DNA from: Pinus tabuliformis
Taxonomy: Eukaryota > Streptophyta > Pinopsida > Pinales > Pinaceae
Length of the DNA stretch: 64,000 nt
Direction of reading: 5' to 3'
Assembly (NCBI GenBank): GCA_031772625.1
Contig: CM062816.1
Location: forward strand, 1,673,361,078-1,673,425,077
A program made the position numbers and the translations under genes. This document shows, in pieces, positions 10,955 through 20,884 of the stretch. Position 1 is the first letter of the stretch; each line of letters starts with the position of its first letter. The notes beneath the pieces were generated by a model, which saw only the letters and a list, made by a program, of their open reading frames with translations, was not told where the DNA came from and ran no database searches.

Positions 10955-10968
10955 TGCCCCTCTCCTTC

Positions 10969-11565
10969 AAAAAGCGTTGTCGTCAACGCTTGAGTAGTTC
11001 TTGACGCTTTTGTATAAAATTCTTGTCCTCCCATGTGGAATCCTCAACGGGTAAGTTCTTCCACTTGATGAGATACTCTGAAACTGATTGATTTCGTAGC
11101 TGTCAGGTTCTTGTTTCTATGACTGCTCTAGGTTCCAATATGATTTTTCCTTCCTCTTCAATTTCTGGAAATATTGTTTGAATTGGGATCTTTTGCAACT
11201 TTTGAATAAGTGGTCATACTTCTTTGTCCTTCTTCCATTCATACATTGCTTCGTTCATCCAATCTGGTTGGATAATAGAAATAGCACAAAACAATGCTTC
11301 CACATCCTCATCCTTGAAGAGTCTTCCCATTTGGTAAGGTCGCCATTTTTTAAGTGCATGTAGTATTGCCAATTTGTTTTCTCATAAATAGCTTGCTTGA
11401 GATGTAGTAGTAAAATACCCAATCACCTACATCAAAACATTTTTCACTACAATGTTGATCTACCTGTTGTTTCGTTTGATTTTGCACCGAAGTGGAATTA
11501 TCCTTTAAAAGTTGGAGAACTTGTTGTTGATGCTCGATGTGATCTTTCACTGCTTAAAACTTTTT
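10969..11565 (-). pseudogene. Scrambled pol remnants of G1 derivative
   Basis: On the minus strand, 11550-11400 encodes an integrase C-terminal piece (HIEHQQQVLQLLKD ... FDVGDWVF). It joins without spacer to an RNase H piece near 11395-11330 (matching AILHALKKWRLY of the long copy), then to the EDVEAL-CAISIIQPDW linker (11330-11220). The join to the EPE-IE-RT end of the chromodomain region (about 11170-10970) follows. The join near 11395 falls where both parents carry a similar TAGCTT/GCTTGCTTGAG stretch, suggesting template switching at microhomology. No product is plausible. Confidence 0.8.
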
Positions 11566-11930
11566 CTTCTTGATATGTCCTTCTATCTCTAGAGTTTGAG
11601 GAGTGGTAATTTCTTCCAATCCTTTACAAGATATGGTCAGATTCATTTCTTGATGCTTGATGTGATTTTTCACTTCTTGAACATTTTTCTTCTTGATATG
11701 TCCTTTTATCTTGATAGTTTGAGGAGTGGTAATTTCGACCAATGAGTTACAAGATATGGTTGGATTCATTTCTTCTTTCTCAATGTGATATTTCACTTCT
11801 TGCACCTTTTTCTTCTTGATATGTCCTTCTACCTTGAGAGTTTGAGGAGTGGTAATTCTTGCCAATGCTTTACAAGATATCGTCTGATTCATTTCTTCTT
11901 TCTCTAGGGTGGGGTCCTGGTGTATATCTT
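11566..11930 (-). repeat. 123-bp tandem repeat, about 2.8 units, replacing the protease start
   Basis: The landmark GATATGTCC begins at 11572, 11695 and 11818, an exact 123-bp period. Translated on the minus strand it stays open and gives 41-residue units with the pattern MN.TISC......TTPQT and then GHIKKKKVQEVK. The intact G1 copy has one such unit immediately before the protease DSG motif (41111). Here the units repeat and the protease is gone. The period is a multiple of three, so the frame is kept. Confidence 0.88.
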
Positions 11931-11975
11931 CTTCTTTTGATTTTTCTTGATCCTTTTATTCCTCCTCTTCATATT

Positions 11976-12455
11976 CTATGTAAAATAATTTTTCTCAACA
12001 CACTTATGACCTTTAGTGCATTTTCTATCACAATTGTAACAAAGCCCTTCTCTTTTTTCTTCCAATTGTTGTGGTGTAACCCTTGTAGGTTGTGGAAGGC
12101 TAGGAGAAACAACACTTCCATCTTTATAGTTGTGAGGGGTATGCTTCCTGGTTTCCATAATTTTGCTTTCCACTATGTAACAAAGCCCTTTTACTCTTTC
12201 CAATTGTTGTGGTGTTGCTCTAAAGAAGGTGTTGCTCTTTGTATCCTCATAATGTGCTATAATTTCGTCCGTGAAAATTGACCACGTAACAAGTTGTTTA
12301 CAAGAACAAAGCCCTTCATACCATAAAAATTGATCTGGTTCTAAATATGAAGATGAAATACATACCTTTTGTAAAAGTGGTACACCATGTAGATCAAAAT
12401 ATTGCTCCATCTGAAGTATCCAATTTACCAGATCCTTGCCATCAAACTTCCTCAT
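11976..12455 (-). pseudogene. G1 gag remnant with internal deletion
   Basis: 159 codons. It begins MRKFDGKDLVNWILQMEQYF, the conserved start of the G1 capsid domain, and ends with the zinc knuckle CYNCDRKCTKGHKC (pattern CX2C...GHKC, common in plant chromoviruses). About 75 residues between NTFF and the knuckle linker are missing relative to 41891-41300. They are replaced by a short duplicated piece (TPQQLERVKGLCY). The N-terminal coiled-coil part of Gag found at 42403-41950 is also absent. Confidence 0.85.
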
Positions 12456-13042
12456 CTTGCTTTTTCTTGATTTTATGAGCTCGATCTTGAAATGACTGTA
12501 ACTCTATACTTTCGGATCTTTAAGTTCTGAAATTGTGACCTGTAGTAGCCCTCTGTGTCCTCTTTCCAATGCCACCATTCTGATCCAAATTGGATTCTCC
12601 AAGGAAGAATTATGCACAATCTCCCAAGATGACCTGATTATAGACTAGTTTAGTAGAGCAAACTTGTACGACGTGCCACGAGTCACTGTTTCAACCTTTG
12701 GCTCTGCAAAATATATACAAGAAACTACAGTCTATCCTCTTTATGTAAATTCTTACGAAATTTCAATTCGATGCTCAGAGAGAATGTTATGACGATTTTT
12801 CCAGGTCACCTGTTTGGAATGTAATTCAGGAGTTTGCAAAAAGATCAACTTCCTCAGATCATATCTCCGTAAATGTAGTGCAAAAAGCTCGAAAATTTGG
12901 ACCCGAGATTCAACGTGATTTCTTCTCAAATGGGTTTTTTTTTCTAGCTTTTGAAACATTGAAGAAACAAAGTTATAGCGAAAATGCCACGATGACTTGT
13001 TTGGAGCAGCGAAACTTTAGAATCCAAAGCTCTGATACCAAA
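12456..13042 (-). promoter_or_regulatory. G1 leader with primer-binding site
   Basis: Read on the minus strand, the LTR is followed by two bases and TGGTATCAGAGC (13029-13040), a perfect initiator tRNA-Met primer site. About 570 bp of non-coding leader then runs to gag. The leader from 12530 to 12760 is well matched by 42520-42757 of the long copy. Only one unit of the leader repeat seen at 50137-50510 is present. Confidence 0.88.
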
Positions 13043-13376
13043 TGTTATGAAACCAGCTCAAGAAAAAGATAGAAAAGATAGATCAACGCCTTAGAATTCA
13101 ACCTCCTCGAGGGGGCAACCTCCTTTACATAACATAAATGAGCAATTCTTGGTTGCTACAAATGAAAAGACCTCCTTTCTATATATAGGAGTCTAAGGGT
13201 TCATAACATAATCAGAGCTGACGTAACAATAATAATGTAAGGGCACAATAATAACAATAGTGGGCTTCTATGGGGCACAATAGTAACAATATGGGCACTA
13301 CATGGGTACATCAATCTAATAAGTGGGTTGTACTAATAACAATAAGGAGTTACACTGGTAGTATAGGGGCCTAACA
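13043..13376 (-). repeat. 5' LTR of G1 derivative
   Basis: 334 bp, same length as 10621-10954, TG...CA ends. Followed by AATAC at 13377-13381, the right target duplication. Confidence 0.93.
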
Positions 13377-13381
13377 AATAC

Positions 13382-16014
13382 AAATGTCGCAAAATAAGAT
13401 ATAAGCTAAAAATTTGCATTTCTAAGGGAGTGAAGTACTAAGTTTTCATCATTTAGTGTGTCATAGCCTAAACAGAATTTTAATGTTTCATTCTTTCTAC
13501 AAATATGTTATGGACCCAACAGTGTTGTGAGTCTTTTATCCATCTAAAGTAATTGAGAAGTGAATGAAGCTAATAATATTACAAAATACTTTTACACTTC
13601 CATGATGGGTGGGCGAATACCAAATTTTTCTTAATTGTTAAGCTTTGATTGGTTTCAAGTCAAATTTTAATGTAAGCTGTTGTCAATAGAGACATATATA
13701 CAAAACATAGGTAGCCTCTAGCATGTAACAGAATAGGTACATAACTAGACATTGTAGGCAACCTGTTAGGCCTCAAATATGCCCATTTATCCACCATACA
13801 ACACCATTATTCATAGCCTAAATTTCTATACTTCTACACTGATTTCATATCATAATTCGACAACTTGCTAGCAATTCATATCCTACACTTCATGGTTGAT
13901 TATCATTAGTTTTGTCAGCTTTTATATAATTAGAGATTATTTTTGCATGATTTAGTAATGACGGTTTTTGCTAAGTTCATTTGTTGCATAGTTCCATTGC
14001 CAAAATTATTCATGAGTCAATTAAAATATGTTACTACAAGCTAAAATCTCAATTTGTGATCTAATGGAAAAGAATATCAAGATTTCAAGAGTTAGAGCTT
14101 GTTCAAAATACCCTCATTCATGTAACCGAGAAACTGTTCGTCAAAATTCATCACCAATAAGAAGCTACGTTCGAAACAATTTTAAATACATAATCAGTGC
14201 CTGCTAAGTATAAAATCATTGAACGGTTTTGGTTCTGAACGGTTTTTGGTCAACGTGGAGGAAAAAGAATTTGATGAATTTCTTTGTGCTAACATGGAAA
14301 TGGTTCCTCCATCCATGCGATGATCAGGATGAACCCAACCATCACCCATTTGAAAGCTCTCTAGGAGATTGCATGCGGCCTCCTTTAGCCTATTGTTGTA
14401 TTTTCTTTTGATATTCAAATAGTTATGCTTTCTTTTCATCAACAACTTTATATAAAGCTGATTCTCTCCATGTATGCTGGGAGAAGAGAAGGAGAAGATG
14501 GTATTTCTATAAGAAGTTTTACCTCAGACAATATTGGGGTGTTTTGTTGGCACCTATTTTTGAATCTTAATACAAAAATACGACAATAATCTATGTGAGT
14601 ATTATGGTTCCATTCAGTTTTTAATCACATTGAATTAACTTAAACTTTCTCTAGAAGTGGAAAGGGCCTACCACCACTTGAAAACAAGTTCTATAACTTG
14701 TTTAAATCATAAGATTTGTATGCAAAGTGTGAGTTTCATCGAATGAATTGTTGTGTGAAATCCAGAATCATTCATGTACTAAAAACTCTATTTTTACATT
14801 TGAGTAAGAGCTATATTAGATCGTGATGCTTGAAATATAATTGATTTATTTTAGGAATGCACACTATGGAAAATAATTTCTATCTAGAGGTGACTCAAGA
14901 ATTGATTTCCACAAGCCGAGAATGAAATAGATTTATGCTATGTTTGTCTTTTGAAATTTCCAATATTATGTTGATATGAGGAACATTTAAAATACAAAAC
15001 TAAATACTGGATTGATTCTAGATTTAGTTTATTTAAGAGCGAGGCTAAGTCGAATTGAATATTTCTTGAAAGATTGGTTATTGTAGTTATGACTCACAGC
15101 CAGATTTGATTTTGAACTAAACATGTTGATGCTGTGAACGTGGAAAATTGACTGGGGGTTGTGTGCTTAAATCTTTTAAGAATGCTTGAAAAGTAGACTG
15201 TTTATTGATTGACTTCATATGACCTGGGATTTAGGCTATCATAGGATATATATAGACGTAGGGATTCTGTTTTGAAAGAATTTGTTAATTAGATCTCATA
15301 ATTCTGATTTTGTACTCAAGATTGTAATTTGATTTTAAATAAATACTACATCTTTAACTCGTTGCAAACTAACAAATTGTCTTAATCAATGGTTGTGTTT
15401 CATAAATAATCCCTTTGTTATAGGTTTACGATTAGAATACTCAAAGTTGTTTCGTAATTGGATAAACAAGAGATCGATAACTCTATTTCTTTTAGATATG
15501 ATTTGAAACTGATTTTGTATCTTACTGTTTCACTATAATTTCTTGTAACATTGGGTTTTTGAAATCAAGTATTTGGAAGCAATGTTTACTTAGTTTCCTT
15601 TGAAGCAATTGCAGAGTGATGATAGAGGTTAGTTTGAATTCTTATTTCATTTGTTTTATGCATCCCATGAATTAGATTAGTTGAAATCTTGTTTGTCCAT
15701 TGCCTTAGTTTAAGATCATTTGAATGAGAGTGATATTTATTGGAATTGAGATTTAGCATAAGTTTGGTACCATTTCAAATTAATCTTGATTGATTTAAGA
15801 TTCTTGTATAGATTAAATAGATATTATTATTTAGAATAAGATTTCCATTAAGATTAAAATCATTTGAATAGTAATTTGTATTGCTTGGTCTATGATTAAT
15901 TAGAGTTAATTTCATTTGAACAGTGATTAGTATTGCTTGAGCATGTTTTTATCAATGGATTAGTTTCAAATTAGGAATAGGAATTATGTACCTAAAGAGT
16001 AAATTGATTTTCTC
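13382..16014. other. AT-rich DNA without a recognisable gene
   Basis: No domain or transposon landmark found on either strand. A short imperfect repeat CATTTGAA.AGT.ATT.GTATTGCTTG occurs near 15862 and 15916. The open frames at 14194-14445 look like chance. Confidence 0.55.
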
Positions 16015-16272
16015 TGTTATGTAACCAGCTCACAAAATAGAAGAAAATATAGATCAATGACTTCAAAATCAGTCTCTTTGAGTGGGAAGCCTCCTTTATA
16101 TTACACAAATGAACAATTCTTGGACGATAGAAATAAAAAAACCTCCTTTCGTTATATAGGAGTCTAAGGGGTCACAATATAATCGTAAGCAGACATAACA
16201 ATAATAATATAAGGGCATAACAATAACAATAGTGGGCTTTTATGGGGCACAATAATAATAATATGGGGACAA
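16015..16272 (-). repeat. G1 LTR fragment, outer part
   Basis: Starts TGTTATGTAACCAGC and follows the G1 LTR (GGAGTCTAAGGGGTCA.AATATAATC, GGGCTTTTATGGGGCACAATA) until it is cut by the next element after GGGGACAA. The remainder resumes at 22828. No PBS or polypurine tract is attached, so it may be a solo LTR. Confidence 0.85.
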
Positions 16273-18218
16273 TGATGCAAGAGCATTAAACCCAAGAGAA
16301 AATCATTGTAATTAACTAGACATAGGGGGTCATGTACTTTAGGAAGTTGGATCCTAAGTGATAAATTAATGTAATATTAGGCTTTTGAGCATAGAATAGG
16401 AATCAATTAGATAATGAGAGGAAGTGGTAAATACTCTTGAATTAAAGAACCTGAGTGGTGAATAAATGACAAGAGTCAGAAGTCAAATAGGACCCTTAGA
16501 ACAGTTTCATGATTTGAGGAGCTAAGGAGAGATTTTACAAATTAATTGAAGTATGAGTGGATAGGGGATTTAGGAGTCAGTTCAATAGATTTAGGAGTCA
16601 AACGAGGATGAGTTCAACATAACTCATTGGCATATATGTAAGCCTACAGGAAGAGTCAAAAGGAGGCCATTGATATTGAAGAACAGACTTGTGAGAGACA
16701 GAGGTCTCATTCTGTAATCGTTGTTGATATTTATTAATACAATCAACTCAATTTCGAGTTGGAATGCGTGTTTCAAATGTTGAATTGTATGTGAATTCTT
16801 AGGTTCTGTAAGAGGGGTTACAGGTAGAGTTCTGCAAAACAAGTAGAGGGAGAAAATGATACAGAGAATCGTAATGGATCATTGAATCCATTCAAAGGAT
16901 CTAAGAGGACATTGATCAAAGGAGCATATGAAGTTAAGCCAAGAGGAAGAGTGCGGAGCGAAATAACAGAGGACGGGAGCCTTTGAAGAAAACTGAACCA
17001 CAAAGGAAAATTGAAGAAATAGCATAAAAATGCAAGTGAAAGGAAGATCAATGAAGTGAAAAAAGAATGAACAACAACCGTTAGATCTTATACATCAATG
17101 GCCAGGATCCAATCGCAGAGGAGACGGAGAAATATCACATCAGCGAAATTTAATGAAGGAAGGTAGTTTTTTAATAGTGAAAGCAGACTTCGAGCGGCCT
17201 CAAAACCATAAGCGGTATTGAGAGTAGCGCACCTAATTCCACTGAGTTTGTGCCACGTAGCAGTGGGAGTGTGTGGGAAAACTGCTTTATCGGGCGGTTA
17301 ACCCCCATGCTTGTGGTCTATCCAAAGTCGGGGTGAACCATGGGATATACTATGTATAGATCAACGACGGAAGATTAATATACAAGTTGTTTGATCGGAG
17401 AAGAGTGAAGGAAAAGTGACATGCGATAATGTGAAGTACCGATAAGTGGACCTGATGAAGTTATGAGCATGGTTTTATAAATTTTGAATTTTGACAGTTC
17501 AATCACATGTCGGAGAAGGCAGAGATCGGAAGTTATAGCAGAAAGGATCGAAGGAGGTGGACCCAACGTTAATCATAATCGCAGGTTTAATGTTTTTGAG
17601 TGTCAACCTTTGTGTTCCAGTGGTGTTTTCATTTGTTTTGGGTATGTTTCCTTTGTACATGGGATAGTGAGGAATTAAGCGTTGATAGTGTATTCCGGGA
17701 AGTAATATAATCGCATTTGGCGCAATGGAAGGATGAGTATTAAGGTGAAATGCGGAGGAGTCGATTGCAATCAGAAATAAAGGTGGAACCTTGGGAAGAA
17801 TGATAAAATCGTACTAAAAGTGGAAAGGTATGTTTTGGGATTTTTCCCTTTATAAATGGGTTTTTCCTTTGTGATGGTTTATAAAGTGAAAGAGCATCGA
17901 TAGAAGGTTTTATATGTTAAAACGTATGTAAACAAGGTATTCAAGGGAAAGGTTATCCTAATAAGAATAATTTGAATGAAGAGTCAGGATTAAAGGTTAA
18001 TGATGGTTAAACGGGGTGATTAATTTCCGATAGAAAGGAAAAGGTGGGTTAATGTTCAGACTTTGTTAAGTCTATGAATCATTCCGCATAAAGACTAAAA
18101 GGGGCCTTAACCATTAGAGGTTGAAGATTTGATTCCTTTGAGAGCTAAATACCTGGGACATATGTGTTTATGCGTTTATATGCATACTGTGGGTATGTGC
18201 GGGGGTAACCCTGCATCA
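16273..18218 (+). repeat. 5' LTR of coiled-coil-ORF element
   Basis: 1946 bp, TGATGCAAGAG to CCCTGCATCA. Matched along its full length by 20882-22827 at roughly 90% by eye. A conserved CCCTTTATAAATGGG (TATA-like at 17851, partner at 22461) is a plausible promoter core. Conserved minus-strand open frames (16624-17051 and the copies at 21237-21616) show no protein features and are probably chance. Confidence 0.92.
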
Positions 18219-18222
18219 TTAG

Positions 18223-18233
18223 TGGTATCGGAG
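18223..18233 (+). promoter_or_regulatory. Primer-binding site, initiator tRNA-Met type
   Basis: TGGTATCGGAG starts four bases after the LTR. It differs from TGGTATCAGAG at one base. Confidence 0.8.
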
Positions 18234-18620
18234 AATATTTGTAATCAGAGCACGTTGTAATTGAAGTAATTGGGGTTAAAACAGAACAAAGAAATTCTAT
18301 GTGAAAGAATTAAAATTAGAGTTATGTGTTAAGATGCTTATGCAGGCAAGGAAGGATAAGATTCTGATATGACAAAAGAAGGCACGCAGGGGTGATGTGT
18401 AGAAAAACTTGCAGATGCAAGAGACAGAGGAAATCCATTCAAAGTACAGGTGGAATGGTGAAACAAGATCGTGCTAAGATCTTGAAGGTGAGGTAATATG
18501 TTATGTTCTGTTTTAAATTGCGAATGTGTGTTTTTACACTAATGCACAAGTGATAGAAAGAGAAGCTATGTGAGGAGAACTAGATGTGTTCTTGAAGGCA
18601 GAGTAAGGAAAATACTCTGA

Positions 18621-20884
18621 TGGAGAAGTGGCAGTGAACCTGAAGAATCCAACAAGAGATTGGACATAGAGTGGACAACTGAAGTGTTCTCAAGAGAGAG
18701 TGAGAGATTGCAAAAGCCTAGAAGGCGAAAAGGTGTTTCTCAAGAGGAGGTTCCAGACAGAGGACCAATGCTTACCAAAAGAATGAGTGAGGAGAGCTTA
18801 GTGAGGTAATATTACAACAAGGAGGACTAATTGTTGCAGATAAGTGAGGAGCTCATGAAGAAAGAGGAGAAGAAGATGAATACTGAGAGTCATAATAGAG
18901 GTTTAGAGAGAAGCCACAATAGAAGAAATATGAAGAAAGAGGATGTCAGGGAAAATGACAAGATGATGAATCAAGAGGAAATTGACAAAGAGATTGCCAA
19001 GTTAAAGGAACAACTCGATGCATTAAGGAGAATGCTTGAGGAAAAAAAGAGCTAGGTTGGTTCTTGAGGAAGAAGCTAGTTAAGTGACATAAATAGTAGT
19101 GAAAGATACAACAGGGACAAGTAAGGTGGCTGATGGAAAAAATCAAAGAAGCTGAGTTGGAAATGGAAGAGTCTATTTGTGAACTAGAACAGGGAGAAAT
19201 TTTGGGAGAATGTGAAGATGAAAACTTGAGGACTAAAACTCCAAGTGAGGCCAAAGGGTCACATGGTTTTAAATCTGAAAAATTGTATATGTTTGCAGGT
19301 GAAACATGTAAAGCAGGACAATTTGCTGATATTTTCGTAAAGGAGAAAGAAGACTAGCAGAACCCAAATTTTGTTTTGGAAGAAGATGAGATAGATAGAT
19401 CTCATATACAGTTGGAGAAAGATATCAAGCAACCAAGTGAAGGGCTTGAGGAGATTGAAGAGAAGACCATCGAAGAATTTCCGAATCATATGAAGGATTT
19501 AGAATAGCAAGGAGATATGATGGCTGAAACATCAAATGGGATGATAGGGTCTTATGTTTTTAAAACTGATAGTTTGCCTGTTAATGTAGAACAAATGCAG
19601 GAGAATGTTAATGCAGATGGTTAGACAAGGACAGATCTTGGAGAAGATAAACATCAAGAGATTAAATGAAGACTTGAAGAAGAGACTATATTAGCTAAAA
19701 ACATAGTAAAGGATCATCAGTTCACTATGATGATAGGCATAGTGGAAATAACCATGGAAGCTGTTGAGGAAGAAGGACATCTACTGAAGGATGTTAAGAA
19801 GGGAGGAACCTATGCAAAGGATTTAACCTTGGGAGAAGAAGCACTAACAAAAGAGTGTTTTGTAGAGGATGAGAAATCTTTTGAAGCTATCAGAAGTATA
19901 GAAGGGTATCTTTTAGAACATGACTACTCTGGAGTAAAGGAGGATGAAGAATGTCTCTTAAATGAGAGAAGCAGTGAATTATTGCAGCAGAAAGAACTTA
20001 GGATTGGAAGCGATGATGAAATAATTGCAAAGTTTCACAGAGAAATTACATTGCTAGAAAATTCAGAGTATGGCAGTGTGATTGCAGAAGAAGGAGTTCA
20101 CTATAGTGGAAAAGAGCAGGAAGACATCATTAGGATAGATGATGTGGAAGAGGGACTAGTTGACAGTCTCATGAATTCTTTTAAGAATTCAAAGCAACAT
20201 ACTGATGTGCTGACAGAGGAGAAAGAAACAGAGCAACAAACTAAATTGTTACCAAAGGAAGATAAGGCACAAAAGCATTATGTTTTTGATTTTAACAAGT
20301 GTTTTGTGAGTGCAGGTTTTGTTGCAAATGCTAAAGGAAATTTGGAACAAATAAGTAGCTAAATAAACATGTAAGAAGAAGATTTCATGGAAGAATTTAA
20401 TCCATGGAACAAATATGCTCAATTGCTGGACAGAATGCTGGAAAATCACGATTTAGTGCAGATAGAAATAATCATGAAAGAAGGAAATGATGAAAGGGAG
20501 GCAGTAAGTAAAAATAACCAACAACAACTTGAAGAGTTGGTGGAGAACAGCAACAACCTGAAACAAAGAGAAAGAGGAAAAATTAAGTGGCATAGTATGG
20601 ACCAGCCTAAAGATGTGTAGGAAAAAGAAATTGAAGATTTGTGGCAGCTGATGATGAAACAGGTCATAGGGAGAAAGTTGATGACAACAGGAAGGATGAC
20701 CAATCAGAGTATGAACCTAATTGAAAAGGAGAAGAAGATGGAGCAAAAGACGACACAGGTACAACAACAACAAAGGAGCAAAACATTTGAGCAATTACAA
20801 AACAAATTATCGGATCTAGGAAGACAAATATCAGAAGGCACATGGTCAGGAGATCATGTATATCTTTTTACTTTGGGAGTTTGA
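18621..20884 (+). pseudogene. Broken ORF for acidic coiled-coil protein of unknown family
   Basis: Coding from 18621 to about 19055 is in one frame. After a frameshift region it continues in a second frame from 19133 to the TGA at 20882-20884, which overlaps the start of the 3' LTR. The longest unbroken part is 211 codons (19727-20362). Stops inside are mainly TAG/TAA at positions where Gln or Glu would fit. The original protein would be roughly 700 residues. The first part is basic and Arg/Lys/Glu-rich, with GPMLTKRMSEES followed by a heptad-like EIAKLKEQLDALRRMLEE. The middle is very acidic, and the end is Gln-rich (QVQQQQRSKTFEQLQNKL), closing with TWSGDHVYLFTLGV. No zinc knuckle, membrane segment or catalytic motif. 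Function unknown. Confidence 0.7.
20870..20881 (+). promoter_or_regulatory. Polypurine tract of coiled-coil-ORF element
   Basis: ACTTTGGGAGTT immediately precedes the 3' LTR and lies inside the last codons of the ORF. Confidence 0.7.

Larger units (their letters stand above)
10621..13376 (-). mobile_element. Deleted, scrambled Ty3/gypsy element (family G1, non-autonomous)
   Basis: Two 334-bp LTRs differing at about 14 positions flank only 2.09 kb of internal DNA. Target duplications AATAC at 10616-10620 and 13377-13381 are perfect, so the structure inserted as a unit. Compared with the longer copy at 37503-42757, it keeps the PBS, leader, part of gag, a triplicated segment before the protease, an integrase C-terminal piece, a short RNase H piece, the linker after RNase H and the C-terminal end. 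Protease, RT and the integrase catalytic core are absent. The integrase piece precedes the RNase H piece, reversing normal pol order. It would have needed proteins from a complete relative. Confidence 0.93.

Noticed and set aside
16624-17051. Minus-strand open frames in the 5' LTR, repeated at 21237-21616 in the 3' LTR
   Set aside because: They recur only because the LTRs are copies. Composition is not protein-like and no domain is visible.
18621-20884. Envelope-like gene in the pol-less LTR element
   Set aside because: No signal peptide or membrane segment. The protein is charged and helical throughout.
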